Positions 44,274 to 51,375 of a stretch of 63,885 bases of DNA are shown one piece after another (the stretch's first letter is position 1; each line of letters opens with the position of its first letter). The stretch is taken from positions 1 through 63,885 of the forward strand of contig JAGNQL010000004.1 of NCBI GenBank assembly GCA_017989135.1, in the 5' to 3' direction. The DNA is from Burkholderiales bacterium (GTDB taxonomy: Bacteria; Pseudomonadota; Gammaproteobacteria; Burkholderiales; Casimicrobiaceae). Under the pieces are notes generated by a model. That model saw only the letters and a program-made list of their open reading frames with translations. It did not search any database and had not been told where the DNA came from. The position numbers and the translations under genes were made by a program.

Positions 44274-44470
44274 CTGTCCTTTGTGCCTGAGAGATTCAAC
44301 CCGAGCGCGGCTCGGTGTTTTGCCCCTTCGGCGGAGGCTCTCGTTGGCTTGTCGCCGACTGCCTCGCTCTCCAGATGTTGTTCTGGAATCAGTATGGGTA
44401 CCTGAGCGATCCTCCGGGGATTACGCCTACGGTAGCAATCAGCCTCGCGGCATTGCTTCTCCTGAAACCA
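44274..44470 (-). ncRNA. Tandem glycine riboswitch upstream of gcvT
   Basis: Read on the minus strand, the second aptamer (44376 to 44274) contains CTGGAGAGCG, GCCGAAGGGGCAAAA and CTCTCAGGCACAAAGGACAG, the glycine aptamer consensus. The first aptamer (44468 to 44381) shows TTTCAGGAGAAGCAATGCC, ACCGTAGGCGTAA and GCTCAGGTACCCATACTG, a variant of the same pattern. Two consecutive aptamers are the classic cooperative arrangement that turns on the glycine cleavage operon. About 25-40 bases separate it from the gcvT start. Recognition is from consensus motifs; no covariance model was run. Confidence 0.93.
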
Positions 44471-44496
44471 GCCGTAATCTTACTATCCCTCGAAGA

Positions 44497-44629
44497 CCTC
44501 TGCACAACTACTGCGAGCCCGTGATGCGTCGTTAAAAATTACCGAGAAATCCTCACGTACCTAAGTACGCTCCGGTGTTTTCAGTAATTTTTGCCTAGCC
44601 TGACGAACTCTCGCTACGTTGTGCAGAGG
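44497..44629. repeat. 133-bp palindromic (MITE-like) element
   Basis: Terminal perfect inverted repeats of 12 bp (CCTCTGCACAAC / GTTGTGCAGAGG) enclose a second, perfect 9-bp pair (AAAAATTAC at 44534 / GTAATTTTT at 44584) and the apex CGTACCTAAGTACG. The arms are partly matched throughout. It is different from the TAACAGCTTT elements and from the REP units. It lies between the riboswitch (upstream side) and the 3' end of dctP (stop at 44647), where the gcvT promoter would be expected. Confidence 0.82.
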
Positions 44630-44646
44630 CCATCATCGGTAAAAAA

Positions 44647-45753
44647 TTACCCTTCTCCGCGCCAATTCCCCAAAAAGTTGGTCATCGCGGCTTCGGCCGT
44701 CTTGTGCCATTCGTTGATTTCCGCACGGTAGCGTTTCCAAGGCTCGTAAATCTTCTTGAACGCGGGGTTAGTCGCGGCTTCGGCGTCGTAAATCGCGAAG
44801 GCCGCGCGATAGGCGGCGATCATGAAATTGTTCGGGAACAATTGCACCCGCGTGCCGCTGCCGATCATGCGTTTGTAGACCTGCGGATTGCGTGAATCGT
44901 ACGCAGCCATCATCCATTGATTGACCCAGCCCGTTGCGACGCTGATCGCCTCTTTGTACGCCGGGGGTAGCGCCTCATAGGCCGCTTTGTTCACGTACAG
45001 ACTAAGCGTGGCCGAGGGCTCCCACCATGCGGGGTAGTAATAAAACCGCGCCGCTAGCGGAAGCCCAAGCTTTTCGTCGTCATACGGCCCAACCCATTCG
45101 CCCGCGTCGATCTTCTTGTCACGCAGCGCGGCGGCGATTTCTCCGCCGGGCATGCTGACCGGGTCTGCACCGAGTTTCTTCCAAATTTCCGCGCCGAATC
45201 CCGGAATGCGAATCTTTAGGCCCTTGACGTCCTCAACGTTGCGGATCTCCTTGTTGTACCAACCGCCCATTTGTGCGCCGGTGTTGCCCATCGGAAAATT
45301 CACCATGTTGTACTGCGCGAACAGCCCGCGCAACAGTTCCAACCCGCCGCCGGTGTAAACCCACGCGTTGTGCTGGCGCTGGTTCATGCCGAATGGCAAC
45401 GTGGTGTCGAACGCGAGCGCTTTGTTAATGTTCGGGAAGTAGTAGCCTGCCGTGTGGGTGCATTCGACCGTGCCCTTTTGCACCGCCTCAAACGCGCCAA
45501 GTGCGGGGACAATTTCGCCAGGCCCGGCGACCGTGATCTTGAAGCGGCCGCCAGTGATGGCGTCCATGATGCGCGCAAATTGCTCTGCGCCGCCGTAAAT
45601 CGTGTCGAGCGATTTCGGAAAACTTGAGGTCAGGCGCCAGTTCACGGCGGGTAGGTTTTGCGCTGATGCGCTGCCTGCGGCGAGTGCTGCAAGTGTGGCT
45701 GCGCTCAGTGCGCCCGCAGCGCCTGCGCCAGAAAGAAAGTCGCGTCGTTCCAT
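44647..45753 (-). CDS. TRAP transporter substrate-binding protein DctP-like
   Basis: A 368-residue periplasmic binding protein of the TRAP (DctP) class. The N-terminus is a Tat signal (MERRDFLSGAGAAGALSAAT, twin Arg followed by DFL, cleavage about ASAQ), so it is exported folded. The mature part has WRLTSSFPKSLDTIYGGAEQFAR near 40 and the family signature GLKIRIPGFGAEIWKKLGADPVSMPGGEI near 180, with the ligand Arg in KIRIPG. The NLPAVNWRLTSSFPKSLD class usually binds 2-oxo-acids, sialic acid or similar carboxylates. No DctQ/DctM genes are adjacent. Confidence 0.9.
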   Translation of the reverse strand: MERRDFLSGAGAAGALSAATLAALAAGSASAQNLPAVNWRLTSSFPKSLDTIYGGAEQFARIMDAITGGRFKITVAGPGEIVPALGAFEAVQKGTVECTHTAGYYFPNINKALAFDTTLPFGMNQRQHNAWVYTGGGLELLRGLFAQYNMVNFPMGNTGAQMGGWYNKEIRNVEDVKGLKIRIPGFGAEIWKKLGADPVSMPGGEIAAALRDKKIDAGEWVGPYDDEKLGLPLAARFYYYPAWWEPSATLSLYVNKAAYEALPPAYKEAISVATGWVNQWMMAAYDSRNPQVYKRMIGSGTRVQLFPNNFMIAAYRAAFAIYDAEAATNPAFKKIYEPWKRYRAEINEWHKTAEAAMTNFLGNWRGEG

Positions 45754-45882
45754 CGTCGTCCTTGGTTGGTTTTCTGCGGAACGACGCAGCGCGTTTGAAA
45801 TGCGCGCAGGCGCGCTGTGTGCGCCTACAATCGGCTCAAACCTACGGGTCAGTCCTCTCTTTTTTGCGCAAAGGAATTTGTT
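45754..45882. promoter_or_regulatory. Divergent intergenic region with a weak GTAG-type palindrome
   Basis: 129 bases between dctP and the DUF1993 gene. On the minus strand GTAGGCGC at about 45832 begins an imperfect palindrome GGCGCACACAGCGCGCC, like the GTAG-headed REP units but single and weaker. Otherwise it is promoter space. Confidence 0.35.
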
Positions 45883-46389
45883 TTGAACATCTCGATGTAC
45901 ACGCTGTCTGTCCCGGTCTTTGATCGCTACCTTGGCAATCTCATGAACCTTTTGGACAAAGGCGCGGCCTCTGCTGCGGAACGTAAGATAGACGAGACGG
46001 TGCTCACTTCTATGCGGATTTACCCCGACATGTTTCCGTTAACGCGACAAGTATTTATCGCTGCGGATTTTGCGAAGGGCGCGTGTGCGCGGCTTGCTGG
46101 CGTTGAAGTGCCGAAATATGAAGACACCGAGAAGACCTTTGCTGAGCTTAAGGCGCGTTGTCAGAAAACGCGCGACTTCCTCGCCACCTTGAAGCCCGAA
46201 CAGTTCGAAGGCAGCGACAAGAAAACCATCACCATTTCGATCGGCGGCACGCCGACCGAATTCGTCGGCCTGCCGTATCTCACAGGTTTCGCGCTGCCCA
46301 ATTTCTACTTCCACGCGACCACCGCGTACAACCTGCTGCGACAAGCCGGTGTACCGATCGGCAAGCGCGACTTTGTCGGCGGCGCGTAG
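45883..46389 (+). CDS. DUF1993 family protein
   Basis: A 168-residue protein. The chosen start is TTG at 45883, with AAAGGAA six to ten bases upstream; the next ATG at 45895 is the alternative. NISMYTLSVPVFDRYLGNLMNLLDKG is the usual DUF1993 opening. RIYPDMFPLTRQVFIAADFAKG near 50 and the late GFALPNFYFHATTAYNLLRQAGVPIGKRDFVG complete the domain, a DinB-like four-helix bundle. Function unknown, cytoplasmic. The conserved His in YFHATTAY could bind metal. Confidence 0.85.
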   Translation: MNISMYTLSVPVFDRYLGNLMNLLDKGAASAAERKIDETVLTSMRIYPDMFPLTRQVFIAADFAKGACARLAGVEVPKYEDTEKTFAELKARCQKTRDFLATLKPEQFEGSDKKTITISIGGTPTEFVGLPYLTGFALPNFYFHATTAYNLLRQAGVPIGKRDFVGGA

Positions 46390-46438
46390 GGTTCGTTCGT
46401 TAGGGTTCGAGTTCATTGATTCAAACAAGGAGGTTTCC

Positions 46439-46864
46439 ATGAAATTACTCACCGCATTGCTCTCAACGTTCATCGCGAGCGTCGCATTCGCACAAACTCC
46501 CGTTGGCGTCTGGAAGAGTATCGACGACAAAACCGGCAAAGAGAAGTCCATCATCCGCATCACTGAAACGGGCGGCGTGCTGACCGGAAAAATCGAAAAG
46601 CTCCTCGATCCGACCAAGCAAGATGCCAAGTGCGACGAATGCAGCGATGAGCGCAAAGGCAAGCCCGTCACCGGCATGACCATCATTCGCAATGTGAAAA
46701 AAGAAGATGATCGCTGGGGCGGCGGCGACATCCTTGATCCAAACGACGGCAAGATTTACCGCGTTCGCCTCACGCCAAGTGCGGACAACAAAAAAATGGA
46801 CGTGCGTGGCTACATCGGCACACCGATGCTCGGGCGCACGCAAGTATGGATGCGGGTCGAGTAA
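46439..46864 (+). CDS. Exported DUF2147 protein
   Basis: A 141-residue protein from an ATG with a strong AAGGAGG site. The signal peptide is KLLTALLSTFIASVAFA. The mature protein is a DUF2147 domain, starting PVGVWKSIDDKTGKEKSIIRITE with CDECSDERKGKPVTGMTIIRNVKK near 62 and GGDILDPNDGKIYRVRL near 90. It ends RGYIGTPMLGRTQVWMRVE. Family members are small periplasmic beta-barrels of unknown ligand. Its TAA stop is the first three bases of a palindromic element. Confidence 0.88.
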   Translation: MKLLTALLSTFIASVAFAQTPVGVWKSIDDKTGKEKSIIRITETGGVLTGKIEKLLDPTKQDAKCDECSDERKGKPVTGMTIIRNVKKEDDRWGGGDILDPNDGKIYRVRLTPSADNKKMDVRGYIGTPMLGRTQVWMRVE

Positions 46865-46982
46865 CAGCTTTTCGCGTCTAGCGACCAACGGGCGGCGGTT
46901 GCCGCCCGTTTTTGTTTATAGTCGACAAATTCACGAATTGGCCTGCAACGACCGCCCGGCAGTCGTTCTGCGCATAAAGCTG
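46862..46982. repeat. Bipartite palindromic element, copy G, with built-in terminator
   Basis: It begins TAACAGCTTTT, whose TAA is the stop codon of the DUF2147 gene. The first hairpin is AACGGGCGGC-GGTT-GCCGCCCGTT followed by TTTTG (46887-46915), a strong intrinsic terminator. Then come the centre TATAGTCGACAAATTCACG and the second hairpin CAACGACCGCCCGGCAGTCGTT, ending ATAAAGCTG. This is one of the cleanest copies. Confidence 0.82.
46887..46915 (+). terminator. Intrinsic terminator inside palindromic element G
   Basis: A perfect 10-bp stem AACGGGCGGC/GCCGCCCGTT with a GGTT loop, then TTTTG; it terminates the DUF2147 transcript. Confidence 0.88.
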
Positions 46983-47114
46983 AACCACGACCTGTACCCG
47001 CACCCGTCCTCCCGCGACCACGCCGTGCGTTTCGCTCGGTGATCTGACCTGCGCCACGTGGGCGCGACGATGAAGTCAGTATGCTTTGCGATTCTGCTTT
47101 CTAGATTTCGCGTC

Positions 47115-47606
47115 ATGACCGCCACCACAGATCTCTGCGACGCCCACGAACCGATGCTTGCCGACGGCAGCCTGCGCGTCCTCGCCCCCACGTTTCACCG
47201 GTACGGCAAACACACAACCTTCAGCGGTCGCGTGAAAACGCTCAAAGTGTTTGAAGACAATTCGCTCGTTCGAACCGCTGTGGAAAGCGCCGGCAATGGG
47301 CAAGTCCTCGTCGTTGACGGCGGCGGTTCGTTGCGCTGCGCGTTGCTCGGCGGCAATCTCGGCGTGCTAGCTGAGAAGAACGGCTGGGCCGGCGTGGTGC
47401 TCAACGCGCCGATTCGCGATGCTGATGAGATCGACGCTTGCGCCATCGGAGTTCGCGCACTCGGCACTTGTCCCGTGAAAAGCAAGAAAGGCGGCGCGGG
47501 AACGTTCGACGTGCCGCTCGCGTTTGGAGGCGTGACGATCAAGCCGGGCGACTGGTGCTACGCCGACCGTGATGGCGTCTTGTTCTCAGATGTGGAGTTG
47601 AAATGA
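47115..47606 (+). CDS. rraA: RraA family protein
   Basis: A 163-residue protein from the ATG at 47115. It carries [22 protein letters not shown] and the signature [37 protein letters not shown] near 75, then [24 protein letters not shown] near 133. RraA folds as a ring-shaped trimer. Some members inhibit RNase E and others are 4-hydroxy-4-methyl-2-oxoglutarate aldolases; RDxxE-type residues (RDADEID) are present. It is the first gene of a four-gene chain with overlapping ends; its ATGA overlaps the hydrolase start. Confidence 0.88.
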   Translation: MTATTDLCDAHEPMLADGSLRVLAPTFHRYGKHTTFSGRVKTLKVFEDNSLVRTAVESAGNGQVLVVDGGGSLRCALLGGNLGVLAEKNGWAGVVLNAPIRDADEIDACAIGVRALGTCPVKSKKGGAGTFDVPLAFGGVTIKPGDWCYADRDGVLFSDVELK

Positions 47607-48469
47607 TTCCGAAGCCACACCGCCGCAACAACGTCGCGGTGCCCTTGGGCGGCGTGCTCAAGCACATGGCCGTGCACGAATGGGGCGACGAGAAGAATCC
47701 GCGCGTCGTGATTTGCGTGCATGGTCTGTCGCGAAATGGACGCGATTTTGATGTGCTCGCCGACGCGCTAAGTCGTGACTGCCGCGTGCTTTGTCCCGAC
47801 ATTCCGGGTCGTGGCGACAGCGATTGGCTCGCGAGCGCGGAGCAATATGTGATCCCCGTGTACGCGCAGTTCATCGCTGCGATGCTCACAGAGTTTGGCA
47901 TCAAACAATACGATTGGGTCGGCACCTCGATGGGCGGTCTGATCGGCATGGTGATGGCCGTCACGCCGGGCAGCACGATGCGCAAATTTGTAATCAACGA
48001 CGTCGGCCCGGTGATCGAACGCGTCGCGCTGGATCGCATCGGCAACTACGTCGGTCGCAATCCAACCTACGCCAATTACGAACCGCTGTTCGCTGCGGCG
48101 CAGCCGTTCTTGTCCACCTTCGGCCCGCTCTCCGAAGAAGAGCAACACCACATGATCGGCACCTCCGTGCAGCGTCGCGCCGATGGCATGTGGGAATACA
48201 AAATGGACCCGAAAATCGGCGACGCGTTCCGCGCGACGCTGGCCGCGCCGGAAGTGGATTTGTGGCCGCTGTGGAACGCCGTGAAGCAGCCCGCGCTCAT
48301 TTTGCGCGGCGCTCAGTCCGATTTGTTGAGCGTAGCGACGCTCGAAAGAATGCTCGGCACCCATCCGAACGCCCGCGCTATCACGCTGGAAAAAACCGGT
48401 CATGCACCCGCGTTGATGGATGCTCCGACGGTCGCAGCGATTCAACAATTTCTTTCGGAGTCGGCATGA
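47603..48469 (+). CDS. Alpha/beta hydrolase
   Basis: A 288-residue hydrolase with the usual triad. The oxyanion region [21 protein letters not shown] is near residue 36. The nucleophile Ser is in [17 protein letters not shown] near 108 (GTSMGG), the acid is probably Asp in [10 protein letters not shown] near 237, and the His is in [12 protein letters not shown] near 266. Its start overlaps the rraA stop (ATGA) and its stop overlaps the flavin reductase start (ATGA), so translation is coupled. Substrate unknown. Confidence 0.9.
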   Translation: MIPKPHRRNNVAVPLGGVLKHMAVHEWGDEKNPRVVICVHGLSRNGRDFDVLADALSRDCRVLCPDIPGRGDSDWLASAEQYVIPVYAQFIAAMLTEFGIKQYDWVGTSMGGLIGMVMAVTPGSTMRKFVINDVGPVIERVALDRIGNYVGRNPTYANYEPLFAAAQPFLSTFGPLSEEEQHHMIGTSVQRRADGMWEYKMDPKIGDAFRATLAAPEVDLWPLWNAVKQPALILRGAQSDLLSVATLERMLGTHPNARAITLEKTGHAPALMDAPTVAAIQQFLSESA

Positions 48470-49131
48470 GTGTCGTTAGTCTTTCGCCCTCAGACTTCAC
48501 GCCGGACGAGCTCTATTTCGTGCTGCGCGACGCGATCATTCCGCGACCCATCGCGTGGGTGTCGAGCGTCGACGTGAACGGTGTGTCCAACCTTGCGCCG
48601 TTTTCGTTCTTCAACGTCTGCTCACCGGTGCCGCCGATTCTGGGGTTCAGTTGCGGGCCACGCGGCGAAGATCGCAAAAGCGAGCACGTGCAGCCCAAGG
48701 ACACTTGGGCGAACATTCGCGAGACGAAAGAATTCGTCGTGAACATCGTGCCCGAAAGCATGGCCGAACAGATGGTGCGCACGAGCGATCCGCTGCCGCC
48801 GGGTGTGAGCGAGTTTGAGCATGCGGGCTTGGTGGCGGTGCCTTCCACGCTCGTGAAGCCGCCGCGCGTCGAAGGCGTGCCCATCGCGTACGAATGCGTG
48901 TTGCGCGAAGGCATTCCGCTCGGGCGCAATACGTGGGTCATGGGCGAAGTCGTGAAGATTCACATCGACGAGCGGGCGTATGCTGGCGAGAAGCGCGGCT
49001 TCAAGCATCGCGTTGATGTGCTCGCACACGTCGACCAACGGCCGTACGCGCGGCTCGGCAGCAATTTTTACGCTCGCTTGCGCGACATCGAGACGCTGCA
49101 ACGCTCCGATGGTGGGCAGCGTGGAACGTAA
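48466..49131 (+). CDS. Flavin reductase-like FMN-binding protein
   Basis: A 221-residue split-barrel flavoprotein: LRDAIIPRPIAWVSSVDVNGVSNLAPFSFFNVCSPVPPILGFSCG near residue 20 is the flavin reductase-like signature. DTWANIRETKEFVVNIV near 78 and an RYGGxxY-like end (RPYARLGSNFYARL near 195) are also family marks. Such proteins reduce FMN or act on flavin-linked substrates. Coupled by ATGA to the hydrolase; its 3' end overlaps the start region of the TPR gene. Confidence 0.88.
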   Translation: MSVVSLSPSDFTPDELYFVLRDAIIPRPIAWVSSVDVNGVSNLAPFSFFNVCSPVPPILGFSCGPRGEDRKSEHVQPKDTWANIRETKEFVVNIVPESMAEQMVRTSDPLPPGVSEFEHAGLVAVPSTLVKPPRVEGVPIAYECVLREGIPLGRNTWVMGEVVKIHIDERAYAGEKRGFKHRVDVLAHVDQRPYARLGSNFYARLRDIETLQRSDGGQRGT

Positions 49132-50035
49132 TTCGCTCGCGGCGACGATGGTTGTCGCTGGATTGTTCTTTGGAGGCAACGCAATGGCCGCAGACATCGA
49201 CGCCTTGTGGGATTACAACCAACCCGCCGTGAGCGAAACGCGCTTTCGTGATGCGCTCAAAACAGAATCTGGCGACGACGCCCTCGAACTAGAAACGCAA
49301 ATCGCGCGCACGTTTAGTTTGCGTCGCGAATTCTCACAAGCACATGTTCTGCTCGACAGCATCGACAAACGCATCAACGAAAGAACGCGCCCCATCGTGC
49401 GCGTGCGTTCGCTGTTAGAGCGCGGGCGAACGTGGCGTTCCGCGGGTGATCTAACGAAAGCTCGACCGCTTTTCTTTGAGGCCTGGCAAATCGCAGATCG
49501 CGAGAAGATCACGTTACTCGCGATAGATGCGGCGCACATGCTCGGCATCATTGATCCGCCGACCGAGGCGATGCGTTGGAACGAGCGCGCCATGGCGCTG
49601 GCGATGTCGTCGAACGCGCCGCGTGCGCTGCGCTGGCGCGGTTCACTCGCCAACAACATGGGCCACACCGAACGCGAGCGTGGCAATTTCGACGCTGCGC
49701 TCAAGCACTTTCACACCGCCTTAGTCGCGTTTCAGCTCACACGAATCGACGAGCAAATTCGCATCGCACAATGGCAAATCGCAAACACGCTGCGCCTACA
49801 AAAGAAGTTTGATGATGCGCTCGCGATGCAACTAAAACTCGAAAAGGACATGCTCGAGGCGAACGCACCGGACGGCTACGTCTACGAAGAAATTGCCGAG
49901 ATTTACACGGCGCTGCAAAAGCCCGTCGAAGCGAAACCGTACTTCGCCAAAGCCGCGAAAATCCTCACGGCGGACACATGGTTTGCCGAGAACGAAAAGA
50001 CGCGATTGGCGCGGATTGTGGAGATGGCGAAGTAA
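49121..50035 (+). CDS. Exported TPR-like protein
   Basis: About 304 residues. The start is uncertain between ATG 49109, GTG 49121 (GGTGGG upstream; gives a good signal peptide, VERNSLAATMVVAGLFFGGNAMA) and ATG 49148. The mature protein is almost all helix, with TPR-like pairs such as LARTFSLRREFSQAHVLLDSI, ERGNFDAALKHFHTALVAF and LRLQKKFDDALAMQLKLEK. Helical TPR proteins in the periplasm act as adaptors. It is the last gene of the rraA operon, overlapping the previous gene by 11 bases with the chosen start. Confidence 0.72.
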   Translation: MERNSLAATMVVAGLFFGGNAMAADIDALWDYNQPAVSETRFRDALKTESGDDALELETQIARTFSLRREFSQAHVLLDSIDKRINERTRPIVRVRSLLERGRTWRSAGDLTKARPLFFEAWQIADREKITLLAIDAAHMLGIIDPPTEAMRWNERAMALAMSSNAPRALRWRGSLANNMGHTERERGNFDAALKHFHTALVAFQLTRIDEQIRIAQWQIANTLRLQKKFDDALAMQLKLEKDMLEANAPDGYVYEEIAEIYTALQKPVEAKPYFAKAAKILTADTWFAENEKTRLARIVEMAK

Positions 50036-50050
50036 GTTTCGCCGAACAAT

Positions 50051-50072
50051 CGCGGGCGAGCCCGCTCCCACA
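50051..50072 (-). repeat. Single REP unit, TGTGGGAGCGG type
   Basis: On the minus strand TGTGGGAGCGGGCTCGCC followed by CGCG; the hairpin is GCGGGC-tc-GCCCGC. Same type as the REP pairs at 4146 and 14130, here unpaired. Confidence 0.8.
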
Positions 50073-50122
50073 AGGTGATTTGGTGGGCACGTGGCGCCTC
50101 ACCCCGCGCGTGCATGTGCAGC

Positions 50123-50245
50123 AACAGCTTTTGCGCGCAAGCGACTGTCCAGCGGTCGTTACAGCAATATTTCATTGCTAGTCGAGAGCCAATAAAAACG
50201 GGCGGAAAAGACCGCCCGTTAGTCGCCAGAGCCGAAAAGCTGTTA
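50123..50245. repeat. Bipartite palindromic element, copy H, with built-in terminator
   Basis: AACAGCTTTTGCGCGC at the left and GAAAAGCTGTTA at the right are inverted repeats; the TTA at the right is the stop codon of the minus-strand acyl-CoA dehydrogenase. The hairpin GCGACTGTCCAGCGGTCGTT and the centre CTAGTCGAGAGCCAATA precede the stem AACGGGCGG/CCGCCCGTT, which on the minus strand runs into TTTTT. Confidence 0.82.
50193..50220 (-). terminator. Intrinsic terminator inside palindromic element H
   Basis: On the minus strand AACGGGCGG-tctttt-CCGCCCGTT followed by TTTATTGG; it is placed to end the acyl-CoA dehydrogenase operon. Confidence 0.82.
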
Positions 50246-51373
50246 CGCCGCCAACAACGAATCGCCGTAGCGTGCGAGGTGCCAATCGGTGTCGCCAAAC
50301 GTGGCGTTAATCATCGCGAGGCGCTTGAAGTAATGCGATGTGTTGAGCTCGTGCGTGACGCCAATGCCGCCGTGCAACTGCACCGCGTTTTGACCGACGA
50401 AGCGGCAGCCTTGTCCGATCAAAGTCTTGGCGGCCGACACGGCCTTGGCGCGCGCCTTTGCGTCCGCGTTTTCCACTGCAACCGCCGCTTCGAGCGCCAT
50501 CGAGCGAGACATTTCGACGTGCATCATCATGTCCACCGCGCGGTGTTGCAGCGCTTGGTTGGTGCCTAGCGCGCGCCCGAATTGCTTGCGCGTCTTCAGG
50601 TATTCGACGGTGAGTTTTTGCAACTCAGTCATCGCGCCAACGGCCTCCGCGCAAAGCGCCGCGCAGCCGACGTCCATTGCGTATTCAATCGCGGCTTGCG
50701 CCTTGCCACGTCCGCCGAGGAACGCATCGGCACCGACCGAAACGTTGGCGAATTCGATATCCGCACCACGTTGTGCGTCTTGCATTGGGTACGCGTGGCG
50801 CTTCACGCCCGCCGCGTTTTCGGGCACGAGAAAGAGCGATGCTTCTGCATCGCCAGCGATGACCGCCGATACGATCAGTGTGTCCGCGCAATCGCCGCCG
50901 AGCACAGAAATTTTCTTGCCGTTCAATGTGTAACCCGCGCCGCTCGCCGTGGCCGCAAGGCTCACCGAAGCGCGCTCGTAGCGCTGCCCCGGTTCGGTGT
51001 GCGCAAACGCAAAGAGCGTTTCACCGCTTGCCAAACCTTCGCATAGTGGTGCGCGTTGCGCGTCGGTCGCCGCCGCTTTGATGAGCGCGGCAGGCACGAC
51101 GACGCAGCCGAGATACGGCTCCAGCACGAGGCCGCGACCGATCTGCTCCATCACCACCATCGTGTCCACGCCGCCGCCGCCCAAGCCGCCATCTGCCTCC
51201 GCCACGGGCAGCGCCATGAGTCCGATTTCTGCGAGTTGGTTCCAGTGCGCGCGCGACCAGCCTTCGGGCGAACGAATCACTTTCCAGCGATCATCAAACG
51301 AGTAGTCGCGCTCGATGAATTTCGCGAGCGTGTCTTTGAGGGCGGTTTGTTCTTCAGAGAGAGAAAAGTCCAT
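50243..51373 (-). CDS. Acyl-CoA dehydrogenase, small-subunit (PimD-like) type
   Basis: A 376-residue FAD enzyme starting at the ATG at 51373. DFSLSEEQTALKDTLAKFIERDYSF, SPEGWSRAHWNQLAEIGLMALP and the GGLGGGGVDTMVVMEQIGRGLVLEPYL segment match the small subunit of the pimeloyl-CoA dehydrogenase class. The C-terminus has the flavin-contacting VQLHGGIGVTHELNTSHYFKR near 340. The Glu of the YEGT motif seen in MCAD-type enzymes is absent. Two bases downstream of its large-subunit partner, so they surely form a heteromeric dehydrogenase of fatty or dicarboxylic acyl-CoA. Confidence 0.88.
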   Translation of the reverse strand: MDFSLSEEQTALKDTLAKFIERDYSFDDRWKVIRSPEGWSRAHWNQLAEIGLMALPVAEADGGLGGGGVDTMVVMEQIGRGLVLEPYLGCVVVPAALIKAAATDAQRAPLCEGLASGETLFAFAHTEPGQRYERASVSLAATASGAGYTLNGKKISVLGGDCADTLIVSAVIAGDAEASLFLVPENAAGVKRHAYPMQDAQRGADIEFANVSVGADAFLGGRGKAQAAIEYAMDVGCAALCAEAVGAMTELQKLTVEYLKTRKQFGRALGTNQALQHRAVDMMMHVEMSRSMALEAAVAVENADAKARAKAVSAAKTLIGQGCRFVGQNAVQLHGGIGVTHELNTSHYFKRLAMINATFGDTDWHLARYGDSLLAA

Positions 51374-51375
51374 GA

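Noticed and set aside
46862..50245. The TAACAGC...GCTGTTA elements as integron attC sites
   Set aside because: Their stop-codon-proximal position and palindromic form are suggestive, but the end boxes do not fit RYYYAAC/GTTRRRY with paired L boxes, the genes lie on both strands, and no integron integrase is visible.
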